Shown here piece by piece: positions 7,929 to 18,319 of a DNA stretch of 64,000 nucleotides. The position numbers and the translations under genes were made by a program. Numbering within the stretch: the first letter of the stretch is position 1; each line of letters opens with the position of its first letter. The stretch is from Pseudomonas mucidolens (GTDB taxonomy: Bacteria > Pseudomonadota > Gammaproteobacteria > Pseudomonadales > Pseudomonadaceae), in the NCBI RefSeq assembly GCF_900106045.1, contig NZ_LT629802.1, positions 2,046,001 to 2,110,000 of the forward strand. Reading direction: 5' to 3'. The notes under the pieces are model-generated. The model searched no databases and was not told the DNA's origin. It saw only the letters and a program-made list of their open reading frames with translations.

Positions 7929-8606
7929 TTGCAACAAAAAATTGCAGCAGAGTTTCTTGGGACTTTCTGGCTAACCTTTGCCGGCTGCGGCAGCGCGATT
8001 CTGATGGCGGTCATTCCGAACCGGGGGCTCGGTTTTACCGGCGTAGCCCTGGCGTTTGGTCTCGCTGTGCTGACCATGTCCTATGCCGTGGGCCGTATCA
8101 GCGGCGCGCACTTCAATCCGGCCGTGACCATTGGCTTGTGGGTCGGCCGACGACTACCAGGGGTTGATGTGCTGCCCTACATCATCGCCCAGTTGGCTGG
8201 CGCGACGGTCGCCGCCGCGGTGCTGGCGTTGATCGCCAGCGGCCGGCCGGGCTTTGAAATAGGTGCCTTCGCGGCCAATGGTTATGGCGAACTGAGCCCG
8301 GGAAAGTACAGCCTGCTGGCGGCGCTGGTGGTAGAAGCCGTGGTCACGTTCTTTTTCGTGTTTATTGTCATGCGTGTCACCGCGCCCGGTGCGGCGGCAG
8401 GTTTTGCTCCGCTTGCGATTGGCTTGACACTGAGCTTGATTCATTTAGTCGCGATTCCAGTCACCAATGCCTCGGTCAACCCGGCGCGCAGTACCGGGCC
8501 GGCGCTATTTTCCGGGGCTGCGTATCTGGCGCAACTCTGGCTGTTCTGGCTGGCTCCGGTGCTGGGCGGCGTGGTGGGGGCAATGGTCGCGAGGGCCGTC
8601 AGGTAG
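7929..8606 (+). CDS. aqpZ: Aquaporin Z
   Basis: About 225 aa, six membrane segments plus two half-helices with the NPA boxes in [10 protein letters not shown] and [13 protein letters not shown]; the Arg after the second NPA belongs to the selectivity filter. Residues of the water-specific group ([15 protein letters not shown] at the start) favour water over glycerol. The start is one of two TTG codons: 7929 lies at a usable distance from GGAG at 7917-7920, whereas 7923 is too close. It is convergent with the mannitol operon, whose last stop is 27 bp away. Confidence 0.9.
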   Translation: MQQKIAAEFLGTFWLTFAGCGSAILMAVIPNRGLGFTGVALAFGLAVLTMSYAVGRISGAHFNPAVTIGLWVGRRLPGVDVLPYIIAQLAGATVAAAVLALIASGRPGFEIGAFAANGYGELSPGKYSLLAALVVEAVVTFFFVFIVMRVTAPGAAAGFAPLAIGLTLSLIHLVAIPVTNASVNPARSTGPALFSGAAYLAQLWLFWLAPVLGGVVGAMVARAVR

Positions 8607-8632
8607 CGTTCCCCCTGACGACTCCGGCGGAG

Positions 8633-9571
8633 TCAATCCAGTTGAGCGCGATAGGGCAAATCCGGCCCGGTCTTGCTGCATGTCAGGGCTGCGGCGCGAA
8701 TGGCAAACGTCAGCAGCTCGTCGATCTGAACCCTGGCAAGACGCTGTACGCCCTCGACCGAATCCAGCTGATGCTCGGTCAACCAGGCAATCAAGGCCGC
8801 CTGGAACGTGTCACCGGCACCGACGGTATCGGCCATGACCACCTTGACCGCTGGGGCCGACCAACTGCCATGCTGGCGACTGAAGACGGTTGCACCATCA
8901 CCGCCACGGGTCAGGAAAATCAATTGGCAACGGTGTTGCAACCATCCCTCAAGCACGCTTTCCGGGGACTGGCCGGGGTAGAGCAGGTGCAGGTCCTCAT
9001 CGCTGACCTTGATCAAATCGGCATGCCGTACCAGTTCAGTCACCCGCTGGCGCCACAACGCGATGTCCGGCTGCGGGTTCAGGCGCACGTTGGGGTCCAG
9101 GCTGATCAGGCGCTTGCCACTTTCTCGACGGATCAGTGTCAGGAGTGTGTCGGCAATCGGTTGCACCACCAGGGAAAACGAACCGAAGTGCAGACCGCGA
9201 ACCTCATCGCCGAGAACGGGCAGGTGCTCGACCTGTAATTGTCGATCCGCACACCCTTCGCCACGAAAACTGTATTGCGGCGAACCGTTGGCGCCCACCG
9301 CGACCATCGCCAGTGTGGTGGGCGCTGAGAACTCCTGCAGATAGTTATCCCGCACACCTTCCTGCTGCAGCACCTGGCGCAGCCGCTGCCCCAGATAATC
9401 GCTGGAAAGTCCGCCGAACAGTCCGGCCTCAATCCCCAGCCGGCGTAAACCGACCGCCACGTTAAACGGCGAACCGCCGGCAATCGCCTTGAAATTGACC
9501 CTCGAGGCCTGCCCGTCGGCATCGTCTTCGCTGAAAAAATCGAACAGTGCTTCGCCACACACCAGATACAT
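8633..9571 (-). CDS. mtlZ: Fructokinase, PfkB family (mannitol operon)
   Basis: 312 aa ribokinase-fold sugar kinase. The N-terminal GGSPFNVAVGLRRLG and the C-terminal anion-hole motif DTVGAGDTFQAALIAWL with the catalytic Asp are both present. As last gene of the mannitol operon it phosphorylates fructose, the product of mannitol dehydrogenase, to fructose-6-phosphate. It starts 12 bp after mtlY. The assignment rests on the gene order matching mtlEFGKDYZ of P. fluorescens. Confidence 0.92.
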   Translation of the reverse strand: MYLVCGEALFDFFSEDDADGQASRVNFKAIAGGSPFNVAVGLRRLGIEAGLFGGLSSDYLGQRLRQVLQQEGVRDNYLQEFSAPTTLAMVAVGANGSPQYSFRGEGCADRQLQVEHLPVLGDEVRGLHFGSFSLVVQPIADTLLTLIRRESGKRLISLDPNVRLNPQPDIALWRQRVTELVRHADLIKVSDEDLHLLYPGQSPESVLEGWLQHRCQLIFLTRGGDGATVFSRQHGSWSAPAVKVVMADTVGAGDTFQAALIAWLTEHQLDSVEGVQRLARVQIDELLTFAIRAAALTCSKTGPDLPYRAQLD

Positions 9572-9583
9572 AGTTATTCGCTC

Positions 9584-11065
9584 TTAAAGGGTTGCCACGT
9601 GCTGTTGATAGCGCTCATAGGCTTGTTGATAGGCGCTGACGCTGGTTGCCGAGGGTCGGGTCGAGCTGTCTGCATCGAGACTGACGCAGCGCGTACACAG
9701 TGCCTCCAGGCTTTCGCCGGACTGGCACCAGGCAGCCTGTATCGCCGCGCCCAGCGCCGCCGCCTCGCTCTGTTCAGTACAAATCACTTCAGTGTTCATG
9801 ATGTCCGCAACCATCTGCCGCCATACGGGGCTCTTCGAGCCGCCGCCGATCAGGCGGATACTGTGGCTCTGCAGGCCGGTCTGGCGTAACAGGTCAAGGC
9901 CATAGCGCAAACCGAACGTGGTGCCTTCGACCGCCGCGCGACACAGATTGGCGCGGTTCAGGTTGGTCATGTTCAAGCCATGCAGGCTGCCGCTGGCGTG
10001 GGGCAGGGCAGGCACGCGCTCGCCGTTGAGGAAAGGCAACATGCTGACGCCTTCGGCGCCGATGGGCGACTGCTCGACCAAGGTGTTGAACGCGGCCAGA
10101 TCCAGCTCGAACAACTCACGGACCACCCCGGTGGCGTTGGTCAGGTTCATCGTGCAAATCAACGGGAGCCAACCACCGCTGGATGAACAAAAGGTCGCCA
10201 CCGAAGCTTGCGCGCTGACGTTGGGTTGATCGGCGCAGGCATAGATGGTGCCCGAGGACCCCAGACTCATGGTGATCACACCCGGGGTGATATTACCGGT
10301 ACCGATTGCGCCCATCATGTTGTCGCCGCCACCGCTGGACACGAGTGCATTGGGGTTGATGCCCAGGTGTTCGGCGATAGCCGGCAGTATGCGGCCCACC
10401 GCCTGATCAGCTTCGATCAAGTGTGGCAACGCTGCTTCCAGGCGTCCGCTGGCATCGATATGACGCAACAGCGGCAAGTCCCATTCGCGGGTCCGCACAT
10501 TGAAATAACCGGTGCCAGACGCATCGCCATACTCGGCGCAGGCGCGGCCCGTCAGCCAATAGTTGAGGTAATCGTGGGGCAAGAGAATATGCGCGATACG
10601 CGCAAAGACAGCGGGATGCTGCTCAAGGGTCCATAACAGTTTGGACACGGTGTAGCCAGGAGCAATGGCAACGCCGAGGCGTTCCAGGGAACCGCTTTCA
10701 CCGCCAAGGTAATCCAGCAGTCGGTGGTTTTCGGCGCTGGTTTCGGTGTCGCACCAGAGCTTGGCCGGGCGCAGCACCTGGCCCTGATCATCCAGTAGCA
10801 CCAGGCCGTGCTGTTGGCCGGAAACGCCGATGGCGAGGATATCCTGACCATCCACGCCCGCCTGTTGCAAGGCTCGATGGGTGGCTTCGGTGAAGGCGTC
10901 GAGCCACTCATGGGGGGCTTGCTCGCGCCGGCCATTGGCGCTGCTGATCAACGTGTGGCTGGCGGCGCCAAGGCCGAGGACCTTGCCAGTCGCGGCGTCG
11001 AGGACGATCGCCTTGGTGCCCTGGGTGCCGCAGTCAATGCCGAGGTAGAGGTTTTGCTGGGTCAT
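9584..11065 (-). CDS. mtlY: Xylulokinase (mannitol/arabitol operon)
   Basis: 493 aa FGGY-family kinase. The N-terminal phosphate-binding segment is LGIDCGTQGTKAIVLD, followed by SGQQHGLVLLD. The C-terminal FGGY signature region contains LIGGGSKSPVWRQMVADI. It phosphorylates D-xylulose, which mannitol dehydrogenases of this type make from D-arabitol, so the operon serves both polyols. It is flanked by mtlD (162 bp upstream) and mtlZ (12 bp downstream). The region between mtlD and mtlY holds no further gene. Confidence 0.92.
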   Translation of the reverse strand: MTQQNLYLGIDCGTQGTKAIVLDAATGKVLGLGAASHTLISSANGRREQAPHEWLDAFTEATHRALQQAGVDGQDILAIGVSGQQHGLVLLDDQGQVLRPAKLWCDTETSAENHRLLDYLGGESGSLERLGVAIAPGYTVSKLLWTLEQHPAVFARIAHILLPHDYLNYWLTGRACAEYGDASGTGYFNVRTREWDLPLLRHIDASGRLEAALPHLIEADQAVGRILPAIAEHLGINPNALVSSGGGDNMMGAIGTGNITPGVITMSLGSSGTIYACADQPNVSAQASVATFCSSSGGWLPLICTMNLTNATGVVRELFELDLAAFNTLVEQSPIGAEGVSMLPFLNGERVPALPHASGSLHGLNMTNLNRANLCRAAVEGTTFGLRYGLDLLRQTGLQSHSIRLIGGGSKSPVWRQMVADIMNTEVICTEQSEAAALGAAIQAAWCQSGESLEALCTRCVSLDADSSTRPSATSVSAYQQAYERYQQHVATL

Positions 11066-11226
11066 GGTGAGTTTGCTCAGCTTTTGAGGTCGCCCCCTGA
11101 CGCTCTCCCTAAAACGGCGAGAGGACTGATGGGGGAATGTGGGTGTTTACATCGTTCTGAAAGATGACCTCGGCGTCCCTAATCGACAGGGTCTTTCAGG
11201 TCACAATATTTATCAGCACACTTCGC

Positions 11227-12708
11227 TCAGTCAATCTCAGCCAACATTCGCTCCAGCGTCTCGGCCACGCCTTTATCCCGCAGACTTACGTAGCACCGTT
11301 CAAACGCTGCCACAAACCCGGGCGAGTTGGGAATAGCCGTCCCGAAAATCTCTTCCACGCCCAGCAACCGCTGGCTGATCAACGCTTCATCGGCCACCAG
11401 TCCCTGACAGAACTCGGCACGCGGGTCAGGGATCTTGTAGCTCACACCGTTTTCATCCACGCCTTTGAGGTACAACGCCCAGGCCGCCACGACCAGCGCC
11501 GCCCGTTCGGTTTCGCGGCCATCGGCAATCAAGCGGTTGATCGTCGGTACGGTGAACTTTGGAAACTTCGACGAACCATCAGAACAGACACGTTCCAACT
11601 GGTCGGCAATTGCCTGGTTGGAGAAGCGCTGCACCAGGCTTTGTTTATAGTCTGTCAGGTCGATACCGGGCACCGGCGCCAGGTTCGGCGTTACGTCGAG
11701 GTCCATGTAAGCGCGCATATACGCCACGAACAATGGATCGTTCATGGTTTCGTGGACAAAACGATAGCCCTTGAGAAAACCCAAATAGGTCAGGGCGAGG
11801 TGGCTGCCGTTGAGCAGGCCGATTTTCATCTCCTCATAGGGCGAAACGTCATCGGTGAATTGCACGCCAACTTTTTCCCAGGCAGGACGGCCATTCACAA
11901 AATTGTCTTCCAGCACCCATTGCACAAAGGGCTCGCAGACCACCGGCCAGGCATCGTCGATACCGTGTTTGTCATGCAATTGCAGGCGATGCGCGGTGCT
12001 GGTCATGGGCGTGATGCGATCGACCATGGCGTTGGGGAAGCTGACGTTGGCCTTGATCCAGTCATGCAGATCGGCGTTATGCAACGCGGCGAACGCCAAC
12101 AAGGCCTTGCGGGTGACGGCGCCGTTGTGCGGCAGGTTATCGCAGGACATGACGGTAAACGCTGGCGTGCCGGCCGCGCGGCGCTGGGTCAGGGCGGCAC
12201 AGATAAAGCCGAATACGGTGGTCGGCGTGTCGGGATGAGCGAGGTCGTACTGGATCTGCGGCAGGTGAGCCATGAATTCGCCGTTGCTGTCGTCGATGCA
12301 GTAGCCACCTTCGGTGATGGTCAGCGAAACGATGCGAATCTGGGGACTGGCCAACTTGTCGATCAGCGCCTGGGCACTGTCTTCAGCCAGGAGCATGTCG
12401 CTGATGGAGCCGATCACCCGTACTTCGGTGTCATCGGAGTCGCCCAATTCGTACAGGGTAAACAGATAATCCTGACCTGCCAGGTCGTCTCGTGCCTTGC
12501 GGTCCTCGGCACGCAGGCCAACACCACAAATACTCCAGTCCAGATCACTCCCGGTGCTCATCAACGCATCGGTGTAATACGCCTGGTGGGCACGATGGAA
12601 ACCGCCGACGCCGATATGCGCGATCCCTTGGCGGGTATCAGCAATGGCATAGCGTGGCAGTTGGACCTCGGGCGCCAGTTGCGTGAGATGTTGTGTGTTC
12701 AGTTTCAT
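11227..12708 (-). CDS. mtlD: Mannitol 2-dehydrogenase, polyol-specific long-chain type
   Basis: 493 aa, the normal length for the polyol-specific long-chain dehydrogenases. The dinucleotide fold starts at IAHIGVGGFHRAHQAYY. The catalytic Lys/Asn region includes FPNAMVDRITP and GLLNGSHLALTYLGFLKGY. It oxidises mannitol to fructose with NAD, and usually arabitol and sorbitol too. A GAGA-type ribosome site precedes ATG 12708. It lies between the transporter ATPase gene and mtlY in the conserved operon order. Confidence 0.95.
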   Translation of the reverse strand: MKLNTQHLTQLAPEVQLPRYAIADTRQGIAHIGVGGFHRAHQAYYTDALMSTGSDLDWSICGVGLRAEDRKARDDLAGQDYLFTLYELGDSDDTEVRVIGSISDMLLAEDSAQALIDKLASPQIRIVSLTITEGGYCIDDSNGEFMAHLPQIQYDLAHPDTPTTVFGFICAALTQRRAAGTPAFTVMSCDNLPHNGAVTRKALLAFAALHNADLHDWIKANVSFPNAMVDRITPMTSTAHRLQLHDKHGIDDAWPVVCEPFVQWVLEDNFVNGRPAWEKVGVQFTDDVSPYEEMKIGLLNGSHLALTYLGFLKGYRFVHETMNDPLFVAYMRAYMDLDVTPNLAPVPGIDLTDYKQSLVQRFSNQAIADQLERVCSDGSSKFPKFTVPTINRLIADGRETERAALVVAAWALYLKGVDENGVSYKIPDPRAEFCQGLVADEALISQRLLGVEEIFGTAIPNSPGFVAAFERCYVSLRDKGVAETLERMLAEID

Positions 12709-12726
12709 CGGGCAATTCTCGCAAGA

Positions 12727-13830
<1,104 letters not shown>

Positions 13831-13866
13831 GCTGGGCCTCCACATTGAAATTTTTATAAGGTGGCG

Positions 13867-14697
13867 TTATTTCACGGCGCCGAAGGACAAACCACGCACC
13901 AGCTGTTTCTGGCTGATCCAGCCAAAGATCAGGATCGGCGCACAGGCCAGGGTCGACACGGCGGATAATTTGGCCCAGAACAAGCCTTCGGGACTCGAGT
14001 AGGAAGCGATCAGCGCGGTCAGCGGCGCCGCCGTGGAGGAGGTCAGGTTCAGCGACCAGAAAGCCTCGTTCCAACACAGGATCAGCGACAGCAATACCGT
14101 GGAGGCCAGGCCGCCCTTGGCGATAGGCAGCAGCACCCGAACCATTTCCTGCCATAGGGTTGCACCGTCCAGGCGTGCGGCTTCGAGGATGTCCTTGGGA
14201 ATGTCTTTGAAATAGGTGTAAATCATCCAGACCACAATCGGCAGGTTGATCAGGGTGTAGATGATGATCAGCGCGATCCGCGTATCCAGCAGGCCCATGC
14301 TCTTGGCCAGCAGATAGATCGGCATCAGCACGCCCACCGGCGGCAACATCTTGGTCGACAGCATCCACAACAGCGTGCCCTTGGTACGCTGGGTTTCGTA
14401 GAACGCCATGGAGTAGGCCGCCGGCACCGCAATCAGCAGGCACAAAGCCGTGGCACTGAAGGAAATCACCACCGAGTTCCAGGCGAAGCTGAAGTAGTTG
14501 CTGCGCTCGTTGATGTGCAGGTAGTTCTCCAGCGTCGGCGTGAAGATGAACTGCGGTGGCGTGGCAAATGCATCGATTTCGGTCTTGAAGCTGGTGAGCA
14601 CCATCCAGAAGATCGGGAAGAAAATCACGATGGCGATGGCCCAGGCCAGGGTGCCGAGCAGCAGGCTTTGCAGGCGACGAGATTGTTGAAGGGTCAT
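13867..14697 (-). CDS. mtlG: Polyol ABC transporter permease (MalG type)
   Basis: 276 aa with six predicted membrane helices. The coupling-helix EAA motif is EAARLDGATLWQEMVRVLLP, which contacts the ATPase. The N-terminal cytoplasmic tail is short, as in the MalG subfamily. It is 10 bp downstream of mtlF and 36 bp before mtlK. Confidence 0.94.
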   Translation of the reverse strand: MTLQQSRRLQSLLLGTLAWAIAIVIFFPIFWMVLTSFKTEIDAFATPPQFIFTPTLENYLHINERSNYFSFAWNSVVISFSATALCLLIAVPAAYSMAFYETQRTKGTLLWMLSTKMLPPVGVLMPIYLLAKSMGLLDTRIALIIIYTLINLPIVVWMIYTYFKDIPKDILEAARLDGATLWQEMVRVLLPIAKGGLASTVLLSLILCWNEAFWSLNLTSSTAAPLTALIASYSSPEGLFWAKLSAVSTLACAPILIFGWISQKQLVRGLSFGAVK

Positions 14698-14707
14698 GGC
14701 GCGGGCC

Positions 14708-15631
14708 TCAAGGCTTGTCAGTCAGGTTTTTGCCGAGCATCCGGACAAGGATGATCGCCGCGATATTGGCAATGACCACGGCAATCAAGCCGCCGGCCGA
14801 TGCCATGCCGACATCGAATTGCACCAGCGCCTGGTTGTAGATCAGGTAGGCGAGGTTGGTCGAGGCGTAGCCGGGGCCTCCATTGGTGGTGGTGAAGATT
14901 TCCGCGAATACCGAAAGCAGGAAAATGGTCTCGATCATCACCACCACTGCGATAGGCCGGGCCAGGTGGGGCAGGGTCAGGTGCCAGAAGATTGCGATGG
15001 GCCCGGCACCGTCCAGGCGCGCGGCTTCTTTCTGTTCCTGGTCCAGAGACTGCATGGCCGTCATCAGGATCAGGATCGCGAAGGGCAGCCACTGCCAGGA
15101 CACAATGATGATGATCGACAGCAACGGATAGTGCGCCAGCCAATCCACCGGCTGGGCGCCAAACACCTTCCAAACCGCCGCCAGCACACCGGAGACCGGG
15201 TGGAAAATCAGGTTTTTCCAGATCAGCGCGCCGACGGTGGGCATGACGAAAAACGGTGAAATCAACAGCACCCGTACCAGTCCGCGACCAAAAAACTCGC
15301 TGGCCTCAAGCAGAGCGCTGATCAACACCCCCAGTACCACGCTGATCAGCAGCACGCTGCCCACCAGCAACAAGGTATTGGTCGCGCCCGGCAGAAACCC
15401 GGAGTCAGTCACGAAGTAGCTGAAATTTTCCAGGCCCACGAACTGGTTTTCGCCGGGATACAGCAGGTTGTAGCGGATCAGTGAGAAGTACAGGGTCATG
15501 CCCAGCGGCACGATCATCCACAGCAGCAACAAGGCCACCGAAGGGCTGACGAGGAACCAGCCGGGGTTGCTCAGGCGGCTTTTGCGCACCTTTTCCGGAG
15601 CAGTTAGCACTTGGGTAGTGGTGGTATTCAT
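14708..15631 (-). CDS. mtlF: Polyol ABC transporter permease (MalF type)
   Basis: 307 aa from ATG 15631; an alternative TTG three codons upstream (15640) cannot be excluded and neither has a strong ribosome site. Six membrane segments and the EAA loop KEAARLDGAGPIAIFWHLTLP are visible. It forms the transport channel with MtlG. The 138-bp gap to mtlE holds a REP hairpin. Confidence 0.93.
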   Translation of the reverse strand: MNTTTTQVLTAPEKVRKSRLSNPGWFLVSPSVALLLLWMIVPLGMTLYFSLIRYNLLYPGENQFVGLENFSYFVTDSGFLPGATNTLLLVGSVLLISVVLGVLISALLEASEFFGRGLVRVLLISPFFVMPTVGALIWKNLIFHPVSGVLAAVWKVFGAQPVDWLAHYPLLSIIIIVSWQWLPFAILILMTAMQSLDQEQKEAARLDGAGPIAIFWHLTLPHLARPIAVVVMIETIFLLSVFAEIFTTTNGGPGYASTNLAYLIYNQALVQFDVGMASAGGLIAVVIANIAAIILVRMLGKNLTDKP

Positions 15632-15670
15632 GATGATCAAGACCGGTTAGAGACGAGTACGCGAAACCCT

Positions 15671-15758
15671 TGCAGGAGCCGGCTTGCTCGCGAAAAAAGG
15701 TACATTCGACGCTGCTATGCGCCAGAGGAATACCTTCGCGAGCAAGCTCGTTCCTGCA
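15671..15758. repeat. REP doublet in the mtlE-mtlF intergenic region
   Basis: Two inverted REP units, 15671-15694 (TGCAGGAGCCGGC...GCTCGCGAA) and 15735-15758 (TTCGCGAGC...TTCCTGCA), separated by 40 bp. The transcript can fold into a long hairpin between the binding-protein gene and the first permease gene. The internal spacer is not related to that of the two other doublets in the window. By analogy with the REP between E. coli malE and malF, it may protect the mtlE message and lower expression of the distal genes. Confidence 0.85.
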
Positions 15759-15769
15759 AGTACTGAGGG

Positions 15770-17080
15770 TTACTTGGGATAGCCCGCCCGCTTCATTTCA
15801 CGTTCGGTGGTGTTCTGGGCCGCAGCCAACGCCTGGTCAACCGACTGCTGGCCGGTCAGCGCGCCTGCGAAGAACTTGCCGACTTGCGTGCCAATCGCCT
15901 GGAACTCGGGAATGGTCACCAACTGAATGCCGATATACGGCACCGGCTTAAGGGTTGGTTTAGTCGGATCGGCGACTTTCAGCGACTCCAATGTCACCTT
16001 GGCGAACGGTGCGGCCTTCATGTACTCCTCGCTGTAAGTCGAAGTGCGAGTACCCGGCGGCACGTTGGCGATACCGTCGGTCTTGGCCACCAGCGCGCTG
16101 TATTCCTTGGACGTAGCCCAGGCGCTGAAGGTCTTGGCGGCATCCTTGGCTTTGGAACTGGCAGGAATTGCCAGCGACCAGGAGTACATCCAGGAAGTGC
16201 CCTTGTCAGTTTTTTCGTGTGGGGCGAAGGTGAAACCGACATGTTCGGCGACCTTGCTCTGGGTCTTGTCGGTGACAAACGAGCCGGCGACGCTGGCGTC
16301 GACCCAAATTGCACATTTGCCGCTGTTGAACAGTGCCAGGTTTTCGTTGAAACCATTGCTGGAGGCGCCCGGTGGGCCGGATTTTTTCATGTTGGTGACG
16401 TAGAAATTCAGCGCGTCCTTCCATTCAGGCCCGTTGAACTCCGGTTGCCACTTTTCATCGAACCAGCGCGCACCGAAGCCGTTGGCCAAGGTGGTGATCA
16501 GCGCCATGTTCTCGCCCCAGCCAGCCTTGCCCCGCAGGCATAGGCCGTATTGTTCCTTGTTCTTGTCAGTCAGCTTCTCGGCGAACTCGCCGATCTGCGT
16601 CCAGGTCGGATGCTCGGGCATTGTCAGCCCCGCGTCCTTGAACAGGTCCGTGCGGTAATAGGTGATGGAGCTTTCGGCGTAGAACGGCAGGGCATACAGC
16701 GTGCCCTTGACGGAAAGGCCGTCACGTACCGAGGGGAAGACGTCTTCCAGGTCGTAGGACGCCGGCAGATCTTTCATCGGCTCCAGCCAACCCTTGGCGC
16801 CCCAGAGTGCGGCTTCGTACATGCCGATGGTCAGCACGTCGAACTGTCCGCCTTGGGTGGCGATGTCGGTGGTCAGACGCTGGCGCAGGACATTTTCTTC
16901 GAGTACCACCCAGTTCAACTTGATTTCGGGATGCTCGGCCTCGAAGGTTTTCGAGAGCTTTTGCATGCGAATCATGTCGCTGTTGTTGACCGTGGCAATG
17001 GTCAACGTTTGCGCGCCAAGGCTGACAGCGCTGAGGGTCATGCAGGTACAGGCAAGCAGTGCTTTTACTGGGAAATTCAT
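15770..17080 (-). CDS. mtlE: Polyol ABC transporter substrate-binding protein
   Basis: 436 aa. A Sec signal peptide (MNFPVKALLACTCMTLSAVSLGAQ) with cleavage after an A-x-A-like site (LGAQ) exports it to the periplasm. The mature part is a family 1 solute-binding protein (LTIATVNNSDMIRMQKLSKTF at its start, GKCAIWVDASVAGSF in the second lobe). It captures mannitol and related polyols for MtlFGK. It is the first gene of the operon, with GGAG before ATG 17080, and is separated from mtlR by the promoter region. Confidence 0.94.
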   Translation of the reverse strand: MNFPVKALLACTCMTLSAVSLGAQTLTIATVNNSDMIRMQKLSKTFEAEHPEIKLNWVVLEENVLRQRLTTDIATQGGQFDVLTIGMYEAALWGAKGWLEPMKDLPASYDLEDVFPSVRDGLSVKGTLYALPFYAESSITYYRTDLFKDAGLTMPEHPTWTQIGEFAEKLTDKNKEQYGLCLRGKAGWGENMALITTLANGFGARWFDEKWQPEFNGPEWKDALNFYVTNMKKSGPPGASSNGFNENLALFNSGKCAIWVDASVAGSFVTDKTQSKVAEHVGFTFAPHEKTDKGTSWMYSWSLAIPASSKAKDAAKTFSAWATSKEYSALVAKTDGIANVPPGTRTSTYSEEYMKAAPFAKVTLESLKVADPTKPTLKPVPYIGIQLVTIPEFQAIGTQVGKFFAGALTGQQSVDQALAAAQNTTEREMKRAGYPK

Positions 17081-17202
17081 CGCGCACTCCGTTTCTGCGC
17101 CCGGCGGCGACAGAAGGACAGTTATTGTTGTTGTGTCTTCCCTGACGACTGGAAGAGTGTGCGTTGATTACAGCCTTCTAAACACGCGGTGACAAATCCT
17201 TG

Positions 17203-17242
17203 GGAGCACTTGGACTGATACTTTTTTGCACTGCATGGACCC
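17203..17242 (-). promoter_or_regulatory. Candidate MtlR operator / mtlE promoter region
   Basis: The 261 bp between mtlE and mtlR carry two imperfect direct repeats, GCACTTGGAC (17206-17215) and GCACTGCATGGAC (17228-17240), whose starts are 22 bp apart. This is close to two helical turns, as expected for AraC-family half-sites. They sit about 125-160 bp before the mtlE start. Binding by MtlR is inferred. Confidence 0.35.
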
Positions 17243-17341
17243 ACAGCTGAATCGATTCCTTCGTACGCGATCTTGAACTGCACCCAGCAAGCGTAAGGTG
17301 CTAACTCTCCCGTAGGCCATTTCTCGCTTGCTCGGTAAGGT

Positions 17342-18247
17342 TCAGGCCAGGTTTTGCTCGGTCAGGCGTTGCACCGCCAGCCGCCGGTAATGGGAAGGCG
17401 TCATGCCTTTAAGCTGCTGAAAGCGTCGATTGAAGTTGGAGATATTGTTGAAGCCAGACTCAAAACACACGTCGGTGACGGCCTTGTCGCCATCGGCCAG
17501 CAACTCACAGGACTTGCTGATCCGCAGCCGATTGACGAACTCGATAAACGTCCGGCCGGTCGCTTGTTTGAATACTCGGGAGAAATAGGTGGGCTTCATG
17601 CCCAGGTAATCCGCCACCTCTTCCAAGGGCAGTTCACGGGCGTAGTGGGCGAAGATGTAATCCACCGCGCGGTTGGTGCGGTCGACGCTGTGTTCATCCG
17701 CCAGCTGCGGCGTGGTGACGCCGGACAGCAACTGATAATCCTCGCAGGCGCTGAGCACTTCCAGCAAGATCAGAAAATGCCCAAGTCGCGCCACGCCCCT
17801 GGCGTCTTCGATGCGCTGCATCAACGTCATTGCCTGGGCGATGGTGTGCTTGCAACGGAACTCGATGCCGTACTTGGCCCGCTCCAGCAACGGCGCCAGG
17901 GCTTTGAGCTCGTTGAACACGGGATTTGCGCTGTCGAACAACTCGTCGGTGAAGTTCACCAGCATGTCGCGCTTGGGCACTACTTCATCCTCGGCCACCT
18001 GGCTGATCCAGTTATGGGGCAGGTTGGGGCCGGTGAGAAACAGGCTTTCGGGGTAGAAGTTACCGATGTAGTCACCAATAAACACTTTGCCGGAGCTGGC
18101 GACGATCAAGTGCAGTTCGTATTCCTTATGGAAATGCCAGCGCACCAGCGGGCAGGGGAAGCCGTGCTGGCGATAGATGATGGACAGACCGTTGTGATCG
18201 TCCATCAACTCGTAGGAAGGGTCGGTGATTCTCGCTGCTCGGGTCAT
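17342..18247 (-). CDS. mtlR: AraC-family activator of the mannitol operon
   Basis: 301 aa from ATG 18247, or 311 aa from TTG 18277, which has AAGGGGG 9 nt upstream; the choice is open. An N-terminal cupin-like sensing domain (RWHFHKEYELHLIVASSGKVFIGDY) is followed by a C-terminal double helix-turn-helix: LPLEEVADYLGMKPTYFSRVFKQ, and then KAVTDVCFESGFNNISNFNRRF with the AraC signature. It activates mtlE transcription when mannitol, arabitol or glucitol is present (established for the P. fluorescens homologue). It lies directly upstream of mtlE on the same strand. Confidence 0.9.
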   Translation of the reverse strand: MTRAARITDPSYELMDDHNGLSIIYRQHGFPCPLVRWHFHKEYELHLIVASSGKVFIGDYIGNFYPESLFLTGPNLPHNWISQVAEDEVVPKRDMLVNFTDELFDSANPVFNELKALAPLLERAKYGIEFRCKHTIAQAMTLMQRIEDARGVARLGHFLILLEVLSACEDYQLLSGVTTPQLADEHSVDRTNRAVDYIFAHYARELPLEEVADYLGMKPTYFSRVFKQATGRTFIEFVNRLRISKSCELLADGDKAVTDVCFESGFNNISNFNRRFQQLKGMTPSHYRRLAVQRLTEQNLA

Positions 18248-18319
18248 CTTGCCGTCGCTTTTATCAGGGGCGCGCAAGCGATAATGCCCCCTTGCGCGTC
18301 ACCTCGCCAGCGCTTGGGA

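Noticed and set aside
8620..8634. GACTCC-GGC-GGAGTC hairpin between aqpZ and mtlZ as a shared terminator
   Set aside because: Stem of only six pairs, loop of three and no T-run on either strand; it also runs into the mtlZ stop codon.
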